A stretch of 56,812 nt of DNA from Actinomycetales bacterium (GCA_012729695.1 JAAYCP010000238.1:1-56812); one strand, 5' to 3'. Counted from the stretch's first letter, positions 39,127 through 56,056 are shown. Notes: a model not told the origin generated them from the sequence alone. Made by a program: numbers and translations.

Positions 39127-40332
39127 GTGCTCCGCCAGTACCGCGACGTCGTGGCCATCTCGACGATCCGGACCGCCATCCTCGTCGGCTTCCTGGCTCG
39201 GCTGCCGCTGTTCGGTGCCGGAGTCGTCGTCACCCTCCATGTCGTGCGCAGTCTGGAGCGCTCCTACACCGAGGCCGGAATCGCGGGCGCGGCCCTCGTC
39301 CTCGCCATCGCCGTCGCGGGCCCGTGGCGTGGCCGGCTCCTCGACCGCTACGGCCTGCGCAGAGTCCTCGTCCCCTCGATCGTCGTCCAGAGTGGGTATG
39401 CGCTCGTCGCCCCGTTCCTCGAGTTCGGCACGTTCCTCATCGCCCAGATCGTGGCCGGGCTGTTCTTCATCCCCGTCCAGGCGATCCTGCGCCAGACGGT
39501 CATGGCCGCCGCGGCGCAGAGCCAGCGCCGCACGGTCCTCTCGCTGGACGGCGTCGTGCTCGAGATCAGCGCCGGGCTGGGCCCGGCGATCGCCGTCGCT
39601 GCCGCGACGACGTGGAACACCTCCTACGTGCTGGCCGGGGTCTTCTGGGCGAGCGTGCTCGCCGGCATCATCCTCTATGTCGTCAACCTTCCCCTGCGCC
39701 GCAGCCCCAGCTCATCCGAGGAGCCGGCCCAGGAGCTGGGCGCTCCCCGACCGTCCACACGGACCTGGTTCGGCCTCGCCGTGGGCGCCCTCCTCCTCGG
39801 CGCGGTGACGAGCACCGTCGTCTTCGCCGGGACGGACCTGTCCACCGTCGGCATTCTCAACGAGGTCGGCAAGGCGTCCTCGATCGGCTGGGTGCTGGCG
39901 CTGTGGGCGCTCGGCTCCCTCATCGGTGGACTCGTCTACGGTGGCCTTGCCCGACCGATCAGCCCGTTCCTGCTGCTTGCAGCCCTTGGTGCCGTGACCA
40001 TGCTGCCGGCGCTGAGCACCGGCACGCTCAGCCTCGGCCTGCTGCTGCTCGTCGCGGGGCTGCTCGGTCAGCCGACCATCACCGCGGCCCTGGAGCAGCT
40101 CGTCGATCGGGTGCCCGAGGTGGCCCGGGGTGAGGCGATGGGCTGGCACTCGACGGCGATGACCTCGGGGCTCGCGCTCGGCGCGCCGCTCAGTGGTGCA
40201 GCCATCGACCGGTGGGGCGGTGCCGGAGGGTTCGTGCTCGTCGGGCTCCTCGGGTTCGTTGCCGGCCTGAGCCTGTGGGGGCTATCCCGCCTCAGACCAG
40301 GTCCTCGACCCGCGACTTCGGGCGGCCGATGA
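39127..40332 (+). CDS. MFS transporter
   Basis: 12 TM-like segments, GPWRGRLLDRYGLRRVL loop; start proposed at GTG 39127, 6 nt after TACGAT (39121 also possible). Confidence 0.88.
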   Translation: MLRQYRDVVAISTIRTAILVGFLARLPLFGAGVVVTLHVVRSLERSYTEAGIAGAALVLAIAVAGPWRGRLLDRYGLRRVLVPSIVVQSGYALVAPFLEFGTFLIAQIVAGLFFIPVQAILRQTVMAAAAQSQRRTVLSLDGVVLEISAGLGPAIAVAAATTWNTSYVLAGVFWASVLAGIILYVVNLPLRRSPSSSEEPAQELGAPRPSTRTWFGLAVGALLLGAVTSTVVFAGTDLSTVGILNEVGKASSIGWVLALWALGSLIGGLVYGGLARPISPFLLLAALGAVTMLPALSTGTLSLGLLLLVAGLLGQPTITAALEQLVDRVPEVARGEAMGWHSTAMTSGLALGAPLSGAAIDRWGGAGGFVLVGLLGFVAGLSLWGLSRLRPGPRPATSGGR

Positions 40333-40657
40333 AGGCCCGGTCCGACGTGATGAGGACCGGCCGCTGCATGACCTCGGGATGCGCGAGCAGGGTCCGGATG
40401 ACGCCCTCGGTGTCGGCGACGTCCGCCTCCGTGAGCCCGGCCCTCTCAAAGCCCTGGTCGCGGCGCACGAGCTCGGTCACGGGGTCCTCGAGCTTGGCGA
40501 TGAGCTCGCGCAGGGCCACCTCGTCGAGCGGCTCGTCGAGGTACCGGATCTCGGTATGCGCGACGCCGGCTTCCGCAAGGGTCTCCACCGCATACCTCGA
40601 GGTCGAGCAGCGGGGGTTGTGCAGCACCGTCAGGTCCGGCTCGGGCGACTCGCTCAT
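40292..40657 (-). CDS. arsC: ArsC/Spx-family arsenate reductase-like protein
   Basis: [19 protein letters not shown]...[23 protein letters not shown]. Confidence 0.82.
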   Translation of the reverse strand: MSESPEPDLTVLHNPRCSTSRYAVETLAEAGVAHTEIRYLDEPLDEVALRELIAKLEDPVTELVRRDQGFERAGLTEADVADTEGVIRTLLAHPEVMQRPVLITSDRAFIGRPKSRVEDLV

Positions 40658-41991
40658 GCCTGGTCTCCTGCCCGCGCGAGGTAGTCCTGGTAGGCGGGCA
40701 GGTCGAGGACGCCGGTCCCGGAGAGACCGATGAGGATCGACTTCTCCTCGCCGGACTCGGCGCAGGCGCGCGCCTCCCGCAGCGCGGCAGCCACCGCGTG
40801 GGTGGACTCCGGCGCCGGGATGAGCCCCTCGGAGCGGGCGAACTCGACGCCGGCGGCGAAGGCCTCGTCCTGCCCGACCGCCACCGCCTCCATGAGGCCG
40901 AGGTGCACGACGTGGCTGACCATCGGACTCATCGCGTGGTAGCGCAGGCCGCCGGCGTGGATCGGGTCCGGCACGAAGTCACGGCCGAGCGTGTACATCT
41001 TCATGAGCGGCGTCAGCCCCGCCACGTCGCCGTGGTCGTACTCGTAGCGGCCCTGGGTCATCGACGGGCAGGCCTCGGGCTCGACGGCGACGAGTCGGCT
41101 CGTGGTGCGACCGGCGAGGTTCTCGCGCAGGAGCGGGAAGGTCAGGCCGGCGAGGTTGGAACCGCCGCCGGCGCACCCGAAGACGACATCGGCCTGCGGC
41201 TCGCCGAACATCGCGAGCTGCTTGAGGACCTCCTCGCCGATGACCGTCTGGTGCAGCATGACGTGGTTGAGCACCGAGCCGAGCGCATACCGGGCCTCGG
41301 GGTCGGTCGCCGCGGCCTCGACGGCCTCGGAGACCGCCATGCCCAGTGAGCCGGTGGTGTCCGGGAAGTCCTTGCGCATCTGCCGGCCGGACTCGGTGAG
41401 CTCGGAGGGGGAGGAGTGGATCGTCGAGCCGTAGGTCTCGATCATCATCCGCCGGTAGGGCTTGGACTCGTAGGAGGCCGCGACCTGCCACACCTCACAG
41501 GTCATGCCGAAGAGAGCACACGCCATCGACAGTGCACTGCCCCACTGGCCGGCGCCGGTCTCGGTCGTGATCTTCGAGACCCCGTCGACGTGGTTGTAGT
41601 ACGCCTGGGCCACAGCCGTGTTCGGCTTGTGCGAGCCGACCGGGGACACGCCCTCGTACTTGTAGTAGATCCGCGCGGGTGTGCCGAGCGCCCGCTCCAG
41701 GCCGCGGGCCCGGTACAGCGGGGAGGGGCGCCACAGCTTGTAGATGTCCCGCACCGGCTCCGGGATCTCGATGAACCGCTCGGGGCTCACCTCCTGGGCG
41801 ATGAGCCCCATCGGGAAGAGCGGAGCCAGGTCATCCGGTCCGACGGGCTCCTTGGTGCCCGGGTGCAGGTGCGGCGGCAGCGGCTCCGGCAGGTCGGGCA
41901 GGAGGTTGTACCAGTGGGTCGGGATCTCGCTCTCGGGCAGGACTGCCTTGCGCAGCTCCGAAGCGGTCCCGGTGCTCAGGGTGTCGGTCAT
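40654..41991 (-). CDS. trpB2: TrpB2-type tryptophan synthase beta-like PLP enzyme
   Basis: [17 protein letters not shown]-like region [57 protein letters not shown]; 445 aa. Confidence 0.92.
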   Translation of the reverse strand: MTDTLSTGTASELRKAVLPESEIPTHWYNLLPDLPEPLPPHLHPGTKEPVGPDDLAPLFPMGLIAQEVSPERFIEIPEPVRDIYKLWRPSPLYRARGLERALGTPARIYYKYEGVSPVGSHKPNTAVAQAYYNHVDGVSKITTETGAGQWGSALSMACALFGMTCEVWQVAASYESKPYRRMMIETYGSTIHSSPSELTESGRQMRKDFPDTTGSLGMAVSEAVEAAATDPEARYALGSVLNHVMLHQTVIGEEVLKQLAMFGEPQADVVFGCAGGGSNLAGLTFPLLRENLAGRTTSRLVAVEPEACPSMTQGRYEYDHGDVAGLTPLMKMYTLGRDFVPDPIHAGGLRYHAMSPMVSHVVHLGLMEAVAVGQDEAFAAGVEFARSEGLIPAPESTHAVAAALREARACAESGEEKSILIGLSGTGVLDLPAYQDYLARAGDQA

Positions 41992-42024
41992 GCCGTCACC
42001 ATAGAGGCGATAGGCTGGCCCGCG

Positions 42025-42048
42025 ATGAGTGGTCGCCGATTTAGCTAG
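42025..42048 (+). CDS. candidate leaderless mini-ORF MSGRRFS* upstream of pheS
   Basis: ATG 8 nt after TAGGCT -10; ATG AGT GGT CGC CGA TTT AGC TAG, followed by hairpins CCTTCGGG/CCCGAGGG and CCCAG-tat-CTGGG. Confidence 0.35.
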   Translation: MSGRRFS

Positions 42049-43302
<1,254 letters not shown>

Positions 43303-43303
43303 C

Positions 43304-45865
43304 ATGCGAGTCCCACTTGACTGGCTGCGGGAGTACGTCGACGTCCCCGCCGACGCGACCGCCGAGTCGGTTGCGGCCGACCTCGTCCGGGTCGGGCTCG
43401 AGGAGGAGGCCTACCACCGTGCCGGGGTGACCGGTCCGCTCGTCGTCGGGCGGGTCCTCACCCTCGAGAAGGAGCCGCAGAAGAACGGCAAGGTCATCAG
43501 CTGGTGCACCGTGGACGTCGGCGACGCGAACGGCACCGGGGAGCCGCAGGGGATCGTCTGCGGTGCCCACAACTTCGAGGTCGGTGACCTCGTGCCCGTC
43601 ATCCTGCCCGGAGGCACGGTGACGACCCCGCAGGGTCCGATGGAGGTGACGGCGCGCAAGACCTACGGCCACGTCTCGGCGGGCATGATCTGCTCCGAGC
43701 GCGAGCTCGGCCTCGGAGACGACCACGAGGGCATCATGGTGCTCACCGAGCGGTTCGCGGACGAACCCGACGTCCTGGCCCGGCTCGAGCCCGGCGCCGA
43801 CGCCATCCCGCTCCTCGGTCTGGACCGGGAGACCGTCGAGGTGAACGTCACCCCGGACCGCGGCTACTGCTTCTCGATCCGCGGTATCGCCCGGGAGTAC
43901 TCGCACTCGACGGGTGCGGCCTTCACCGATCCGGTCCTCGCCCTGTCCGCTGCGGCACCGGCGTCGAACGACAGCGGGTACGGCGTGCGACTGGAGGACG
44001 AGGCGCCTCTCAAGGGTCGCCCGGGGTGCACCCGGTACGTCGCCCGGATCGTGCGGGGCATCGATGTCTCCGCGCAGACCCCGAGCTGGATGCGGATGCG
44101 GCTGACCGAGGCGGGCATGCGCCCGATCTCCCTGCCGGTCGACGTCACCAACTACGTGATGCTCGGGCTCGGGCAGCCGTTGCACGCCTTCGACGCCGGA
44201 AGGCTGCAGGACGACATCGTCGTGCGCCGCGCCCGACCGGGCGAGACGATCACGACGCTCGACAGCGTCGTGCGCTCGCTCAGTACCGAGGACCTCCTCA
44301 TCACCGACGGCGGTCACACCCCGATCGCCATCGCGGGCGTGATGGGAGGTGAGGACACCGAGGTCAGCGACAGTACGACCGACGTCCTCCTCGAGTCCGC
44401 GACCTTCGATGCGGTGTCCATCGCCCGCACGGCCCGCAGGCACAAGCTGCTGAGCGAGGCGTCCAAGCGCTTCGAGCGGGGCGTCGACCCCGAGCTCGCT
44501 CCGGCTGCCGCCGAGCTGGCGATCCAGCTGCTCGTCCAGTACGGCGGCGGCACCGTCGATCCCGGCGTCACCGACGTGGGCACCCCCAGGCCGGTCGTGA
44601 CGATCGACCTGGACCCTGCATACCCGGCCCAGTTCGTCGGGGTGCACTACCCCGGTGACGTCGTGCGTCGGATCCTCACCGAGATCGGGTGCACCGTCGA
44701 GGAGGTGGAGGCACCTCGGGGGACGCGCTTGACCGTGACCCCGCCGTCGTGGCGGCCGGACCTGAGGACCCCGCCCGACCTCGTCGAGGAGATCGCCCGG
44801 ATCGACGGGTACGACAAGATCCCCTCGATCGTGCCGACCCCGCCGAGCGGCAGCGGCCTGACCCGGAGCCAACGTGGCCGACGGATCGCCGCCGAGATAC
44901 TCGCAGGCCAGGGCCTCAGCGAGGTCTGGAGCGCACCCTTCGTCGGAGACGCGCGCCACCAGGCCTTCGGCTGGGACGTCGACGAGGCCCGGGCGCGCAC
45001 AGTTCGCCTCCTCAACCCGCTCTCGGACGAGCAGCCGCTGATGCGGATCTCATTGCTCTCGACGATGGTCGACGCCCTCCTGCGCAACGTCGCCCGCGGC
45101 ACCAAGGACGTCGGGCTCTTCGAGATCGGTCTCGTCACCGCCCTGACCGGACCGCAGCGGGTCGCGCCGACCGAGGAGGTCGGCGTGCTGCCGAGCGCGG
45201 ACACCCTCGCCGCGATCCACGCCGCGATCCCGGAGCAGCCGAGGCACCTCGGCATCCTGCTCGCCGGCGATCGTGACCGCGCCGGGTGGTGGGGGAGCGG
45301 ACGACCCGCCGAGCTCGGAGACATCCTCGAGCTCGTGCGAGCCCTCGCGGAGGGTCTCGGTCCAGCCGTGTCCCTCGAGAGCGCCGCCGACGTCATGCCC
45401 TTCCACCCCGGACGGTGCGCGGCCGTGCATCTCGAGGACGGCCGGCTGCTGGGCCACGCCGGTGAGCTGCACCCGAAGGTCGTCGCAGCGATGGGCCTTC
45501 CCGCCCGGACCCTGGGCGCCGAGCTCGACCTCGACATGCTCATCGAGGCCGGGTCGAAGACCGTGCGTGCCCGCCCGGTCATCACCTCGCCGGTCGCCTA
45601 CAGCGACGTGGCGCTCGTCGTCGACGAGGCCGTCACGGCAGCAGCTGTCGAGGCGGCCCTGCGGGCCGGGGCAGGGGAGACGCTCGAGGACGTGCACCTC
45701 TTCGACCTCTACCGCGGTGACCAGATCGACGAGGGCAAGAAGTCGCTCGGGTACCACCTCACGTTCCGTGCCCCCGGGCGCACGCTGACGACCGAAGAGG
45801 TCTCCGCGCTGCGCGACGCTGCCGTCGCGGCCGCAGCACAGGAGGTCGGCGCGGTCCAGCGCTGA
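43304..45865 (+). CDS. pheT: phenylalanyl-tRNA synthetase beta subunit
   Basis: [35 protein letters not shown]; tRNA-bd, B3/B4, B5 and FDX-ACB regions. Confidence 0.97.
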   Translation: MRVPLDWLREYVDVPADATAESVAADLVRVGLEEEAYHRAGVTGPLVVGRVLTLEKEPQKNGKVISWCTVDVGDANGTGEPQGIVCGAHNFEVGDLVPVILPGGTVTTPQGPMEVTARKTYGHVSAGMICSERELGLGDDHEGIMVLTERFADEPDVLARLEPGADAIPLLGLDRETVEVNVTPDRGYCFSIRGIAREYSHSTGAAFTDPVLALSAAAPASNDSGYGVRLEDEAPLKGRPGCTRYVARIVRGIDVSAQTPSWMRMRLTEAGMRPISLPVDVTNYVMLGLGQPLHAFDAGRLQDDIVVRRARPGETITTLDSVVRSLSTEDLLITDGGHTPIAIAGVMGGEDTEVSDSTTDVLLESATFDAVSIARTARRHKLLSEASKRFERGVDPELAPAAAELAIQLLVQYGGGTVDPGVTDVGTPRPVVTIDLDPAYPAQFVGVHYPGDVVRRILTEIGCTVEEVEAPRGTRLTVTPPSWRPDLRTPPDLVEEIARIDGYDKIPSIVPTPPSGSGLTRSQRGRRIAAEILAGQGLSEVWSAPFVGDARHQAFGWDVDEARARTVRLLNPLSDEQPLMRISLLSTMVDALLRNVARGTKDVGLFEIGLVTALTGPQRVAPTEEVGVLPSADTLAAIHAAIPEQPRHLGILLAGDRDRAGWWGSGRPAELGDILELVRALAEGLGPAVSLESAADVMPFHPGRCAAVHLEDGRLLGHAGELHPKVVAAMGLPARTLGAELDLDMLIEAGSKTVRARPVITSPVAYSDVALVVDEAVTAAAVEAALRAGAGETLEDVHLFDLYRGDQIDEGKKSLGYHLTFRAPGRTLTTEEVSALRDAAVAAAAQEVGAVQR

Positions 45866-45942
45866 CCCCGTGTTTGGTTCGTTCCCATCAGACCGGAGCG
45901 CTACAGCGCTCCGGTCGAGGGAGGAACGGCCCAAACACGGGG
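45866..45942. terminator. large, near-perfect hairpin between pheT and argC
   Basis: CCCCGTGTTTGG (45866-45877) with CCAAACACGGGG (45931-45942); inner GACCGGAGCGC-taca-GCGCTCCGGTC (45891-45916); no U-tract. Confidence 0.85.
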
Positions 45943-45950
45943 AGGGGGCG

Positions 45951-47435
<1,485 letters not shown>

Positions 47436-47439
<4 letters not shown>

Positions 47440-48587
47440 GCGTCACCGTCCCCGCCGGCTTCCGCGCTGTCGGAGTCACCGCCGGCCTCAAGGCATCGGG
47501 CAAGCCCGACCTGGCGCTGGTCGAGAACCAGGGGCCGGACTTCCACGCCGCCGGCGTCTTCACCTCCAACCGGGTATGCGCGGCTCCCGTCACGTGGTCA
47601 CGGCAGGTCCTCGCAGACGGCCGGGTCGACGCGGTCGTGCTCAACTCCGGTGGCGCGAATGCGTGCACCGGTGCCCAGGGCTTCCAGGACACCCACCGCA
47701 CCGCGGAGCTCGTGGCGGAGGTTCTCGAGGTGAGCGCCGGGGACGTCGCGGTGTGCTCGACGGGCCTCATCGGCGAGCTGCTGCCGATGGACAGGATCGA
47801 GGCGGGCATCCGCCAGGCCGCGCCTGCGCTGAGTGTCGACGGCGGGGAGGACGCCGCCGCGGCGATCATGACGACCGACACGGTCCCCAAGACCGCTGCC
47901 GCGCAGCGCGGGGGATGGTCCGTCGGTGGCATGGCCAAGGGTGCCGGCATGCTCGCCCCGGCGCTGGCCACGATGCTCGTCGTCGTCACGACCGACGCCG
48001 TCAGCACGCCTGAGGAGCTCGACGCGGCTCTGCGGCAGGCGACCGCGGTGACGTTCGACCGGATCGACTCCGACGGCTGCCAGTCGACCAACGACACCGT
48101 GCTGCTTCTCTCCTCAGGTGCGAGCGGCATACGGGCGGATCAGGAGGAGCTCGCGGCTACGGTGACCGAGGTCTGCGCGAGCCTGGCCCGCCAGCTCATT
48201 GCAGACGCCGAGGGCGCCAAGCACGACATCGCCATCGAGGTCGCGGGCGCAGCCTCGGTCGACGATGCGCTCGAGGTGGGCCGCGCGGTGGCCCGCAACA
48301 ACCTCTTCAAGTGCGCCGTCTTCGGCAACGACCCCAACTGGGGCCGGGTGCTCGCGGCAGTCGGGACCACGGGTGCCGCCTTCGAGCCCGACGACCTCGA
48401 CGTGAGCATCAACGGCGTGGAGGTGTGCCGCGGGGGCGGGGTGGGGGAGGACCGCTCGCTCGTCGACCTCTCCGGCAGGGAGGTGCACGTCCGCATCGAT
48501 CTGCATGCCGGCGAGGACACGGCGACGATCTGGACCAACGACCTGACCCACGACTACGTCCACGAGAACAGCGCGTACTCGACATGA
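47436..48587 (+). CDS. argJ: bifunctional ornithine acetyltransferase/N-acetylglutamate synthase
   Basis: [23 protein letters not shown] self-cleavage motif. Confidence 0.96.
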
Positions 48588-49570
48588 CCGGGCCCGAGGG
48601 CAGGACGCCCACCCCTGCCGCCCCCGCCCCTCACGGTCCGGGGGCCGCCACCTCCCGGCACCGCGAGGAGATCGCGGCTGCCCAGGCCAAGGCCGCGACG
48701 CTCATCGAGGCGCTGCCCTGGCTGGAGCGCTTCCACGGCTCGCTCGTCGTCGTCAAGTACGGCGGCAACGCGATGACCGACGACACCCTCAAGGCTGCTT
48801 TCGCCCAGGACGTCGCCTTCCTCCGCTACGCCGGGCTGCGGCCCGTGGTCGTCCACGGGGGCGGTCCGCAGATCGGGTCGATGCTCAAGCGGCTCGGGAT
48901 CGAGAGCGAGTTCCGCGGCGGACTGCGGGTCACCACTCCCGAGGCGATGGATGTGGTGCGCATGGTCCTCGTGGGCCAGGTCGGGCGCGAGCTCGTGGGC
49001 CTGCTCAACCAGCACGGCGCCCTCGCGGTCGGTCTCTCCGGGGAGGACGGCGGACTCTTCGGCGGGACGCGCAAGGGACTCGTCGAGGACGGCGTCGAGG
49101 TGGACCTCGGGCTGGTCGGCGACGTCACCCACGTCGACCCGACCGCGATCGACGACCTGCTCGCCGCGGGCCGGATCCCCGTCGTCTCGACGATCGCACC
49201 CGACCTGGACGACTCCGGCCAGGTCCTCAACGTCAACGCCGATACCGCTGCGGCGGCCCTCGCGGTGGCGCTGGGAGCCGACAAGCTCATCGTCCTCACC
49301 GACGTCGAGGGGGTCTACGGGAACTGGCCCGACCGGGACTCGCTGCTCTCGCAGCTGTCGGTCTCCCGGGCCAAGGAGCTCCTGGAGACCGTCGACTCCG
49401 GCATGATCCCCAAGCTCGAGGCGTGCATCAGGGCCGTCGACGGCGGGGTGCCCGGCGCGCACGTCATCGACGGACGGGTGCCGCACTCGCTCCTGCTCGA
49501 GGTCTTCACCGACACCGGCGTGGGGACGATGATCCTGCCTGACGCCCCGACCGGGGAGGAGCCCCGATGA
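48584..49570 (+). CDS. argB: acetylglutamate kinase
   Basis: [12 protein letters not shown]...[23 protein letters not shown]. Confidence 0.96.
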   Translation: MTGPEGRTPTPAAPAPHGPGAATSRHREEIAAAQAKAATLIEALPWLERFHGSLVVVKYGGNAMTDDTLKAAFAQDVAFLRYAGLRPVVVHGGGPQIGSMLKRLGIESEFRGGLRVTTPEAMDVVRMVLVGQVGRELVGLLNQHGALAVGLSGEDGGLFGGTRKGLVEDGVEVDLGLVGDVTHVDPTAIDDLLAAGRIPVVSTIAPDLDDSGQVLNVNADTAAAALAVALGADKLIVLTDVEGVYGNWPDRDSLLSQLSVSRAKELLETVDSGMIPKLEACIRAVDGGVPGAHVIDGRVPHSLLLEVFTDTGVGTMILPDAPTGEEPR

Positions 49571-50778
49571 CCCTGTCCGGCGACCTCCTGGAGCGCTACC
49601 AGCGCTCGCTCATCGGCGTCTTCGGCGTGCCGCAGCTCGTGCTGACCCGCGGTGACGGCTGCTACGTCTGGGACACCGAGGGCAAGCGCTACCTCGACCT
49701 GCTCGGTGGCATCGCCGTCAACACCCTGGGCCACAACCACCCCGCTGTCGTCGCGACGGTGTCCAAGCAGGCCAGCGAGATGCTGCACCTGTCGAACTTC
49801 TTCACCTCGCCGAGCCAGATCGCCCTCGCCGAGCGGCTCCTCGCCCTCAGCGGGGCGCCGGAGGGGAGCGGGGTGTTCTTCTGCAACTCCGGCGCCGAGG
49901 CCATCGAGGCGGCCATCAAGATGTCGCGCCGCACGGGCCGCACCCACATCGTCGCCGCGGAGGGCTCCTTCCACGGCCGCACGACAGGCGCGTTGGCCCT
50001 GACGAGCAAGGAGATCTACCGGGCTCCCTTCGAGCCGCTCATCCCCGAGGTCTCCTTCGTCCCCTACAACGACATCGACGCCCTGCGAGCGACCGTGTCG
50101 GACCGGACGGCGGCGATCGTCCTCGAGCCCATCCAGGGTGAGGGGGGCGTCGTGCCGGCCACCAGCGCATACCTGCTCGCTGCGCGGGAGCTGGCCGATG
50201 CCACCGGAGCACTGCTGGTCCTCGACGAGATCCAGACCGGGGTGGCACGCACCGGCGACTGGTTCGCGTTCCAGAGCGTGCCCGGCCTGATGCCCGATGT
50301 CATGACGCTCGCCAAGGGCCTGGGTGGCGGCGTGCCCATCGGTGCCGTCGTGGCCTTCGGCGAGCGGGTCCGGGGTCTGCTCACCCCGGGTCAGCACGGC
50401 ACGACCTTCGGCGGCAACCCGCTCGCGACGGCGACCGGGCTCGCAGTCCTGGACCAGATCGAGATCGAGGGGCTCCTCGAGCAGGCCCGGCTCGTCGGCG
50501 AGCACCTCGTCGACGCCGTTGCGGCACTCGGTGACCCACGCATACGCGAGGTGCGCGGCCGTGGTCTGCTGCGGGCCATCATCCTGGAGCAGGACGTCGC
50601 GCCCGCCGTCGCCGCGGCTGCGCGGGAGGCGGGCTTCATCGTCAATCCCGTGGCCCCCGCCGCCATCCGGCTGGCCCCGCCCCTCATCATCACGACCGAG
50701 CAGATCGACACCTTCGTGGCGGCTCTGCCCGGACTCATCGACGCGGCCACGGCTGCCGCACCCGCCACCGGAGGCTGA
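49567..50778 (+). CDS. argD: acetylornithine aminotransferase
   Basis: [14 protein letters not shown]...[12 protein letters not shown]...[12 protein letters not shown]...GGGVPIGA. Confidence 0.96.
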   Translation: MTLSGDLLERYQRSLIGVFGVPQLVLTRGDGCYVWDTEGKRYLDLLGGIAVNTLGHNHPAVVATVSKQASEMLHLSNFFTSPSQIALAERLLALSGAPEGSGVFFCNSGAEAIEAAIKMSRRTGRTHIVAAEGSFHGRTTGALALTSKEIYRAPFEPLIPEVSFVPYNDIDALRATVSDRTAAIVLEPIQGEGGVVPATSAYLLAARELADATGALLVLDEIQTGVARTGDWFAFQSVPGLMPDVMTLAKGLGGGVPIGAVVAFGERVRGLLTPGQHGTTFGGNPLATATGLAVLDQIEIEGLLEQARLVGEHLVDAVAALGDPRIREVRGRGLLRAIILEQDVAPAVAAAAREAGFIVNPVAPAAIRLAPPLIITTEQIDTFVAALPGLIDAATAAAPATGG

Positions 50779-50780
50779 CC

Positions 50781-51730
50781 ATGACGCTGCGCCACTTCCT
50801 TCGCGACGACGACCTCACGCACGAGGAGCAGACCCTCATCCTCGAGCGCGCGACACACCTCAAGTCCGCCCCGTTCGAGAACCGCGCTCTGGCCGGACCC
50901 GAGGTCGTCGCGGTGCTCTTCGACAAGCCGACGCTGCGCACCCAGCTGTCCTTCTCCGCCGCGATCGCCCACCTCGGGGGCTACCCGATGGTCGTCGACG
51001 GCAACCTCGCCCAGGTCGGGGTGCGGGAGACCATCGCTGACGTCGCGAGGGTCCTCGGCAGGCAGGCCGTCGCGGTCGTCTGGCGGACCTACGGCCAGGA
51101 CCGGATCGAGGAGATGGCCGAGTATGCGCAGGTGCCGGTCATCAACGCCCTCACCGACGACTTCCACCCCTGCCAGATCCTCGCCGACCTGCAGACGATC
51201 CAGGAGAACCGGGGCGCGCTCCCTGGCCAGACCCTCGCCTACGTCGGCGACGGGGCCAACAACATGGCGCACTCCTACCTCCTCGGGGGGACGCTCGCCG
51301 GCATGCACGTGCGGATCGGCACGCCGCAGTCCCACCAGCCCAAGCCCGAGATCCTCGCGAGGGCGCAGGAGCTGGCCGCCCAGCACGGCGGGTCGGTGCT
51401 CGTCACCGACGACCCAATGGAGGCGGTGACCGGGGCCGACGCCGTCGCGACGGACACCTGGGTGTCGATGGGTCAGGAGACCGAGAAGGCGCAGCGTCAG
51501 GGCGAGGCGAGTCCCTTCGCGCGGTTCCAGGTGACGTCGGCGCTGATGTCGCACGCCGCCGCCGACGCGCTCTTCCTGCACTGCCTGCCGGCCTACCGGG
51601 GCTTCGAGGTCAGCGCCGAGGTCATCGACGGACCGCAGTCCGTGGTCTTCGAGGAGTCCGAGAACCGGCTGCACGCGCAGAAGGCGGTCCTGTCCTGGCT
51701 CGTCGAGCAGCACCGCGCTGAGGACCGGCC

Positions 51731-51734
<4 letters not shown>
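50781..51734 (+). CDS. argF: ornithine carbamoyltransferase
   Basis: [21 protein letters not shown]...[12 protein letters not shown]...LHCLPAYRG. Confidence 0.95.
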
Positions 51735-53670
<1,936 letters not shown>

Positions 53671-53692
53671 GCAGGGGGAGAGGTCTGGTTCC

Positions 53693-54325
53693 GTGAGCAG
53701 CACAGGCGGGGCGGGCGGGTTGAAGCCGGTCGAGAGGGACTGGCTCGCCCGGCCGGTCCTCGAGGTGGCTCCTGAGCTCCTCGGCTGTCACGTGACCGTG
53801 CGCGGCGTGACCGTCCGGCTCACCGAGGTCGAGGCGTATGCGGGTCAGGTCGACCCTGGATCGCACGCCTTCCGTGGGCCGACACCACGCAACGAGGTGA
53901 TGTTCCGCGAGGCAGGGCACCTGTACGTCTACCTCAGCTACGGCATGCACCTGTGCGCCAACCTCGTCACCGGGACGTCCGGAACCGCGTCGGCTGTGCT
54001 GCTGCGGGCGGGTGAGGTGGTGGACGGGCACGAGATCGTCGCCGCCCGCCGGGCGGGCATCCGGGAGCGGGACTGGGCGAGAGGCCCCGGCCGGCTCGGT
54101 GCCACGCTCGGCCTCACGCGTGCGGACAACGGCATCGACCTGTGCGCCGGCTCTTCTGAGGTCGCGCTGCTGCGACCCGGGAGCCGTCCCGACCCGGCTG
54201 TGATCCGGACCGGGCCGCGGGTCGGGGTGAGCGGCCCGGGTGGGCACGGTGACGCATACCCCTGGCGGTTCTGGCTCGACGGCGAGCCGACGGTGTCGGT
54301 GTACCGCCCCGGCCGTCTGTCGTAG
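53693..54325 (+). CDS. 3-methyladenine DNA glycosylase (AAG/MPG family)
   Basis: LARPVLEVAPELLGCHV...TEVEAYAGQVDPGSHAFRGPTPRNEVMFREAGHLYVYLSYGMHLCANLV. Confidence 0.93.
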   Translation: MSSTGGAGGLKPVERDWLARPVLEVAPELLGCHVTVRGVTVRLTEVEAYAGQVDPGSHAFRGPTPRNEVMFREAGHLYVYLSYGMHLCANLVTGTSGTASAVLLRAGEVVDGHEIVAARRAGIRERDWARGPGRLGATLGLTRADNGIDLCAGSSEVALLRPGSRPDPAVIRTGPRVGVSGPGGHGDAYPWRFWLDGEPTVSVYRPGRLS

Positions 54326-54418
54326 CAGTCATAAGCCTCTGGGCCGCCAGCACATCGTCGCGACGGTCATGTCGCTTTTCCGCTAGTCATCTACCTCGTC
54401 CGGGGTGAGGATGGAGGC

Positions 54419-56056
54419 ATGCATCGCGACCACGCCGCCTGTGTGCGAGCCGTCCGCACCAGGGACGCCCGCTACGACGGCCAGTTCATCACGGGGGTGA
54501 CCTCCACCGGGATCTACTGCCGACCATCCTGTCCAGCACGCACCCCGTCACCAACCAACATGCGCTTCTACCCCACGGCGGCCGCAGCCCACCGCGACGG
54601 GTTTCGCGCCTGCAAGCGCTGTCTGCCGGACGCCAGCCCGGGATCACCGGAGTGGAACGTCCGGGCGGATGTCGCCGCCCGCGCGGTCCGCCTCATCCGC
54701 GACGGACTGCTCGACCGGGCAGGGGTCCCCGAGCTCGCCGCGTCGCTCGGCTACAGCCCGCGGCACCTCGAGCGTGTGATGCGTGCCGAGATCGGCACCG
54801 GCCCCCTCGGACTCGCCCGGGCGCAGCGCGCGCAGACCGCGAGGACCCTCATCGAACGCACCCGGCTGCCGCTCTCGGAGATCGCCTGGGCCTCCGGCTT
54901 CGGGAGCATCCGCACGTTCAACGAGGTCGTCCAAGCGGTCTACGGCGCGAGCCCACGTCAGCTGCGGGCGCGGGCGGAGACCACCGGTCAGGGCACCGGA
55001 GGGGGCGTGAGCACCCGCGTCACCGGTCTCGCGAGCGCCCACACAACGAGTGAGAGCTCGAGCTCCTTCTCCACGGGCGGGCTCCTGTCCGTTCGTGAGC
55101 AACCAGGCGCCCCGGGCTACACGGAAGTGCCCGTGCGCCTGCCCTTCCGGCCGCCGATCGAGCCTCGGCAGCTCTTCGGCCACCTCGTCGCCACCGCCGT
55201 TCCCGGGGTCGAGGAGTGGACGGGGGACGCCTACCGACGCACGCTGCGACTCCCGCACGGTCACGGGATCCTGGCGGTCCACCTGCCGTCACTCGACGGC
55301 CGCCGCGCCGATGCCCGCCATCTCGACGGCACGCTCCACCTCGCCGATCTGCGCGACCTCACCGCCGGGGTCCAGCGAGCCCGCTGGCTCCTCGATCTCG
55401 ACGCCGACCCGCTGAGGATCGACGCGGTTCTGGCCAGTGACCCACTGCTGGAGCCCCTGGTCGCAGGGGCACCCGGGCGCCGCATACCGCGGACGGTCGA
55501 CCCCGACGAGCTGGCGATCCGGATCGTGCTCGGCCAGCAGGTGTCCACGGCCGCTGCGCGGACCGTGACCGGGCGGCTCGTCGCCGCTCTGGGGGAGAAG
55601 ATCGAGGACCCGGAGGGAGGACTGACCCACCTCTTCCCGGGGCCATCCGCGTGGGCCGGGGCGGGCGACGACGTCCTGCGCCTCCCGATGACGAGGGCAC
55701 GTGCGGTCAGGGCACTGGCAGGGGCCTTGGAGGAAGGCCTCGACCTCGGACCCGGGGCGGATTGGGCGGTCGCACGCGAGGCTCTCGCCGGCATCCCGGG
55801 CATCGGAGCGTGGACCGTGGAGGGCATCGTCATGCGTGCCCTCGGTGACCCCGACGCGTTCGTCGCGACCGATCTCGGGGTGGGCAGGGCCGCCACCGGG
55901 CTGGGGATCGCGACACCCCGCGCACTCGCCGATCGCGCGGAGCGCTGGCGCCCCTGGCGCGCGTACGCGGTCCAGCACCTCTGGGCCACCGGAACCCACC
56001 CCATCAACGACCTGCCTGACCCACGGCCACCCCTAGGCTCCGAGGAGATCTCATGA
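54419..56056 (+). CDS. alkA: Ada/AraC-AlkA fusion: methyl-sensing activator plus DNA-3-methyladenine glycosylase II
   Basis: Ada metal-binding GIYCRPSCPARTPSPTNMRFY...ACKRCLPD; AraC HTH; HhH-GPD ALAGIPGIGAWTVEGIVMRAL. Confidence 0.94.
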   Translation: MHRDHAACVRAVRTRDARYDGQFITGVTSTGIYCRPSCPARTPSPTNMRFYPTAAAAHRDGFRACKRCLPDASPGSPEWNVRADVAARAVRLIRDGLLDRAGVPELAASLGYSPRHLERVMRAEIGTGPLGLARAQRAQTARTLIERTRLPLSEIAWASGFGSIRTFNEVVQAVYGASPRQLRARAETTGQGTGGGVSTRVTGLASAHTTSESSSSFSTGGLLSVREQPGAPGYTEVPVRLPFRPPIEPRQLFGHLVATAVPGVEEWTGDAYRRTLRLPHGHGILAVHLPSLDGRRADARHLDGTLHLADLRDLTAGVQRARWLLDLDADPLRIDAVLASDPLLEPLVAGAPGRRIPRTVDPDELAIRIVLGQQVSTAAARTVTGRLVAALGEKIEDPEGGLTHLFPGPSAWAGAGDDVLRLPMTRARAVRALAGALEEGLDLGPGADWAVAREALAGIPGIGAWTVEGIVMRALGDPDAFVATDLGVGRAATGLGIATPRALADRAERWRPWRAYAVQHLWATGTHPINDLPDPRPPLGSEEIS

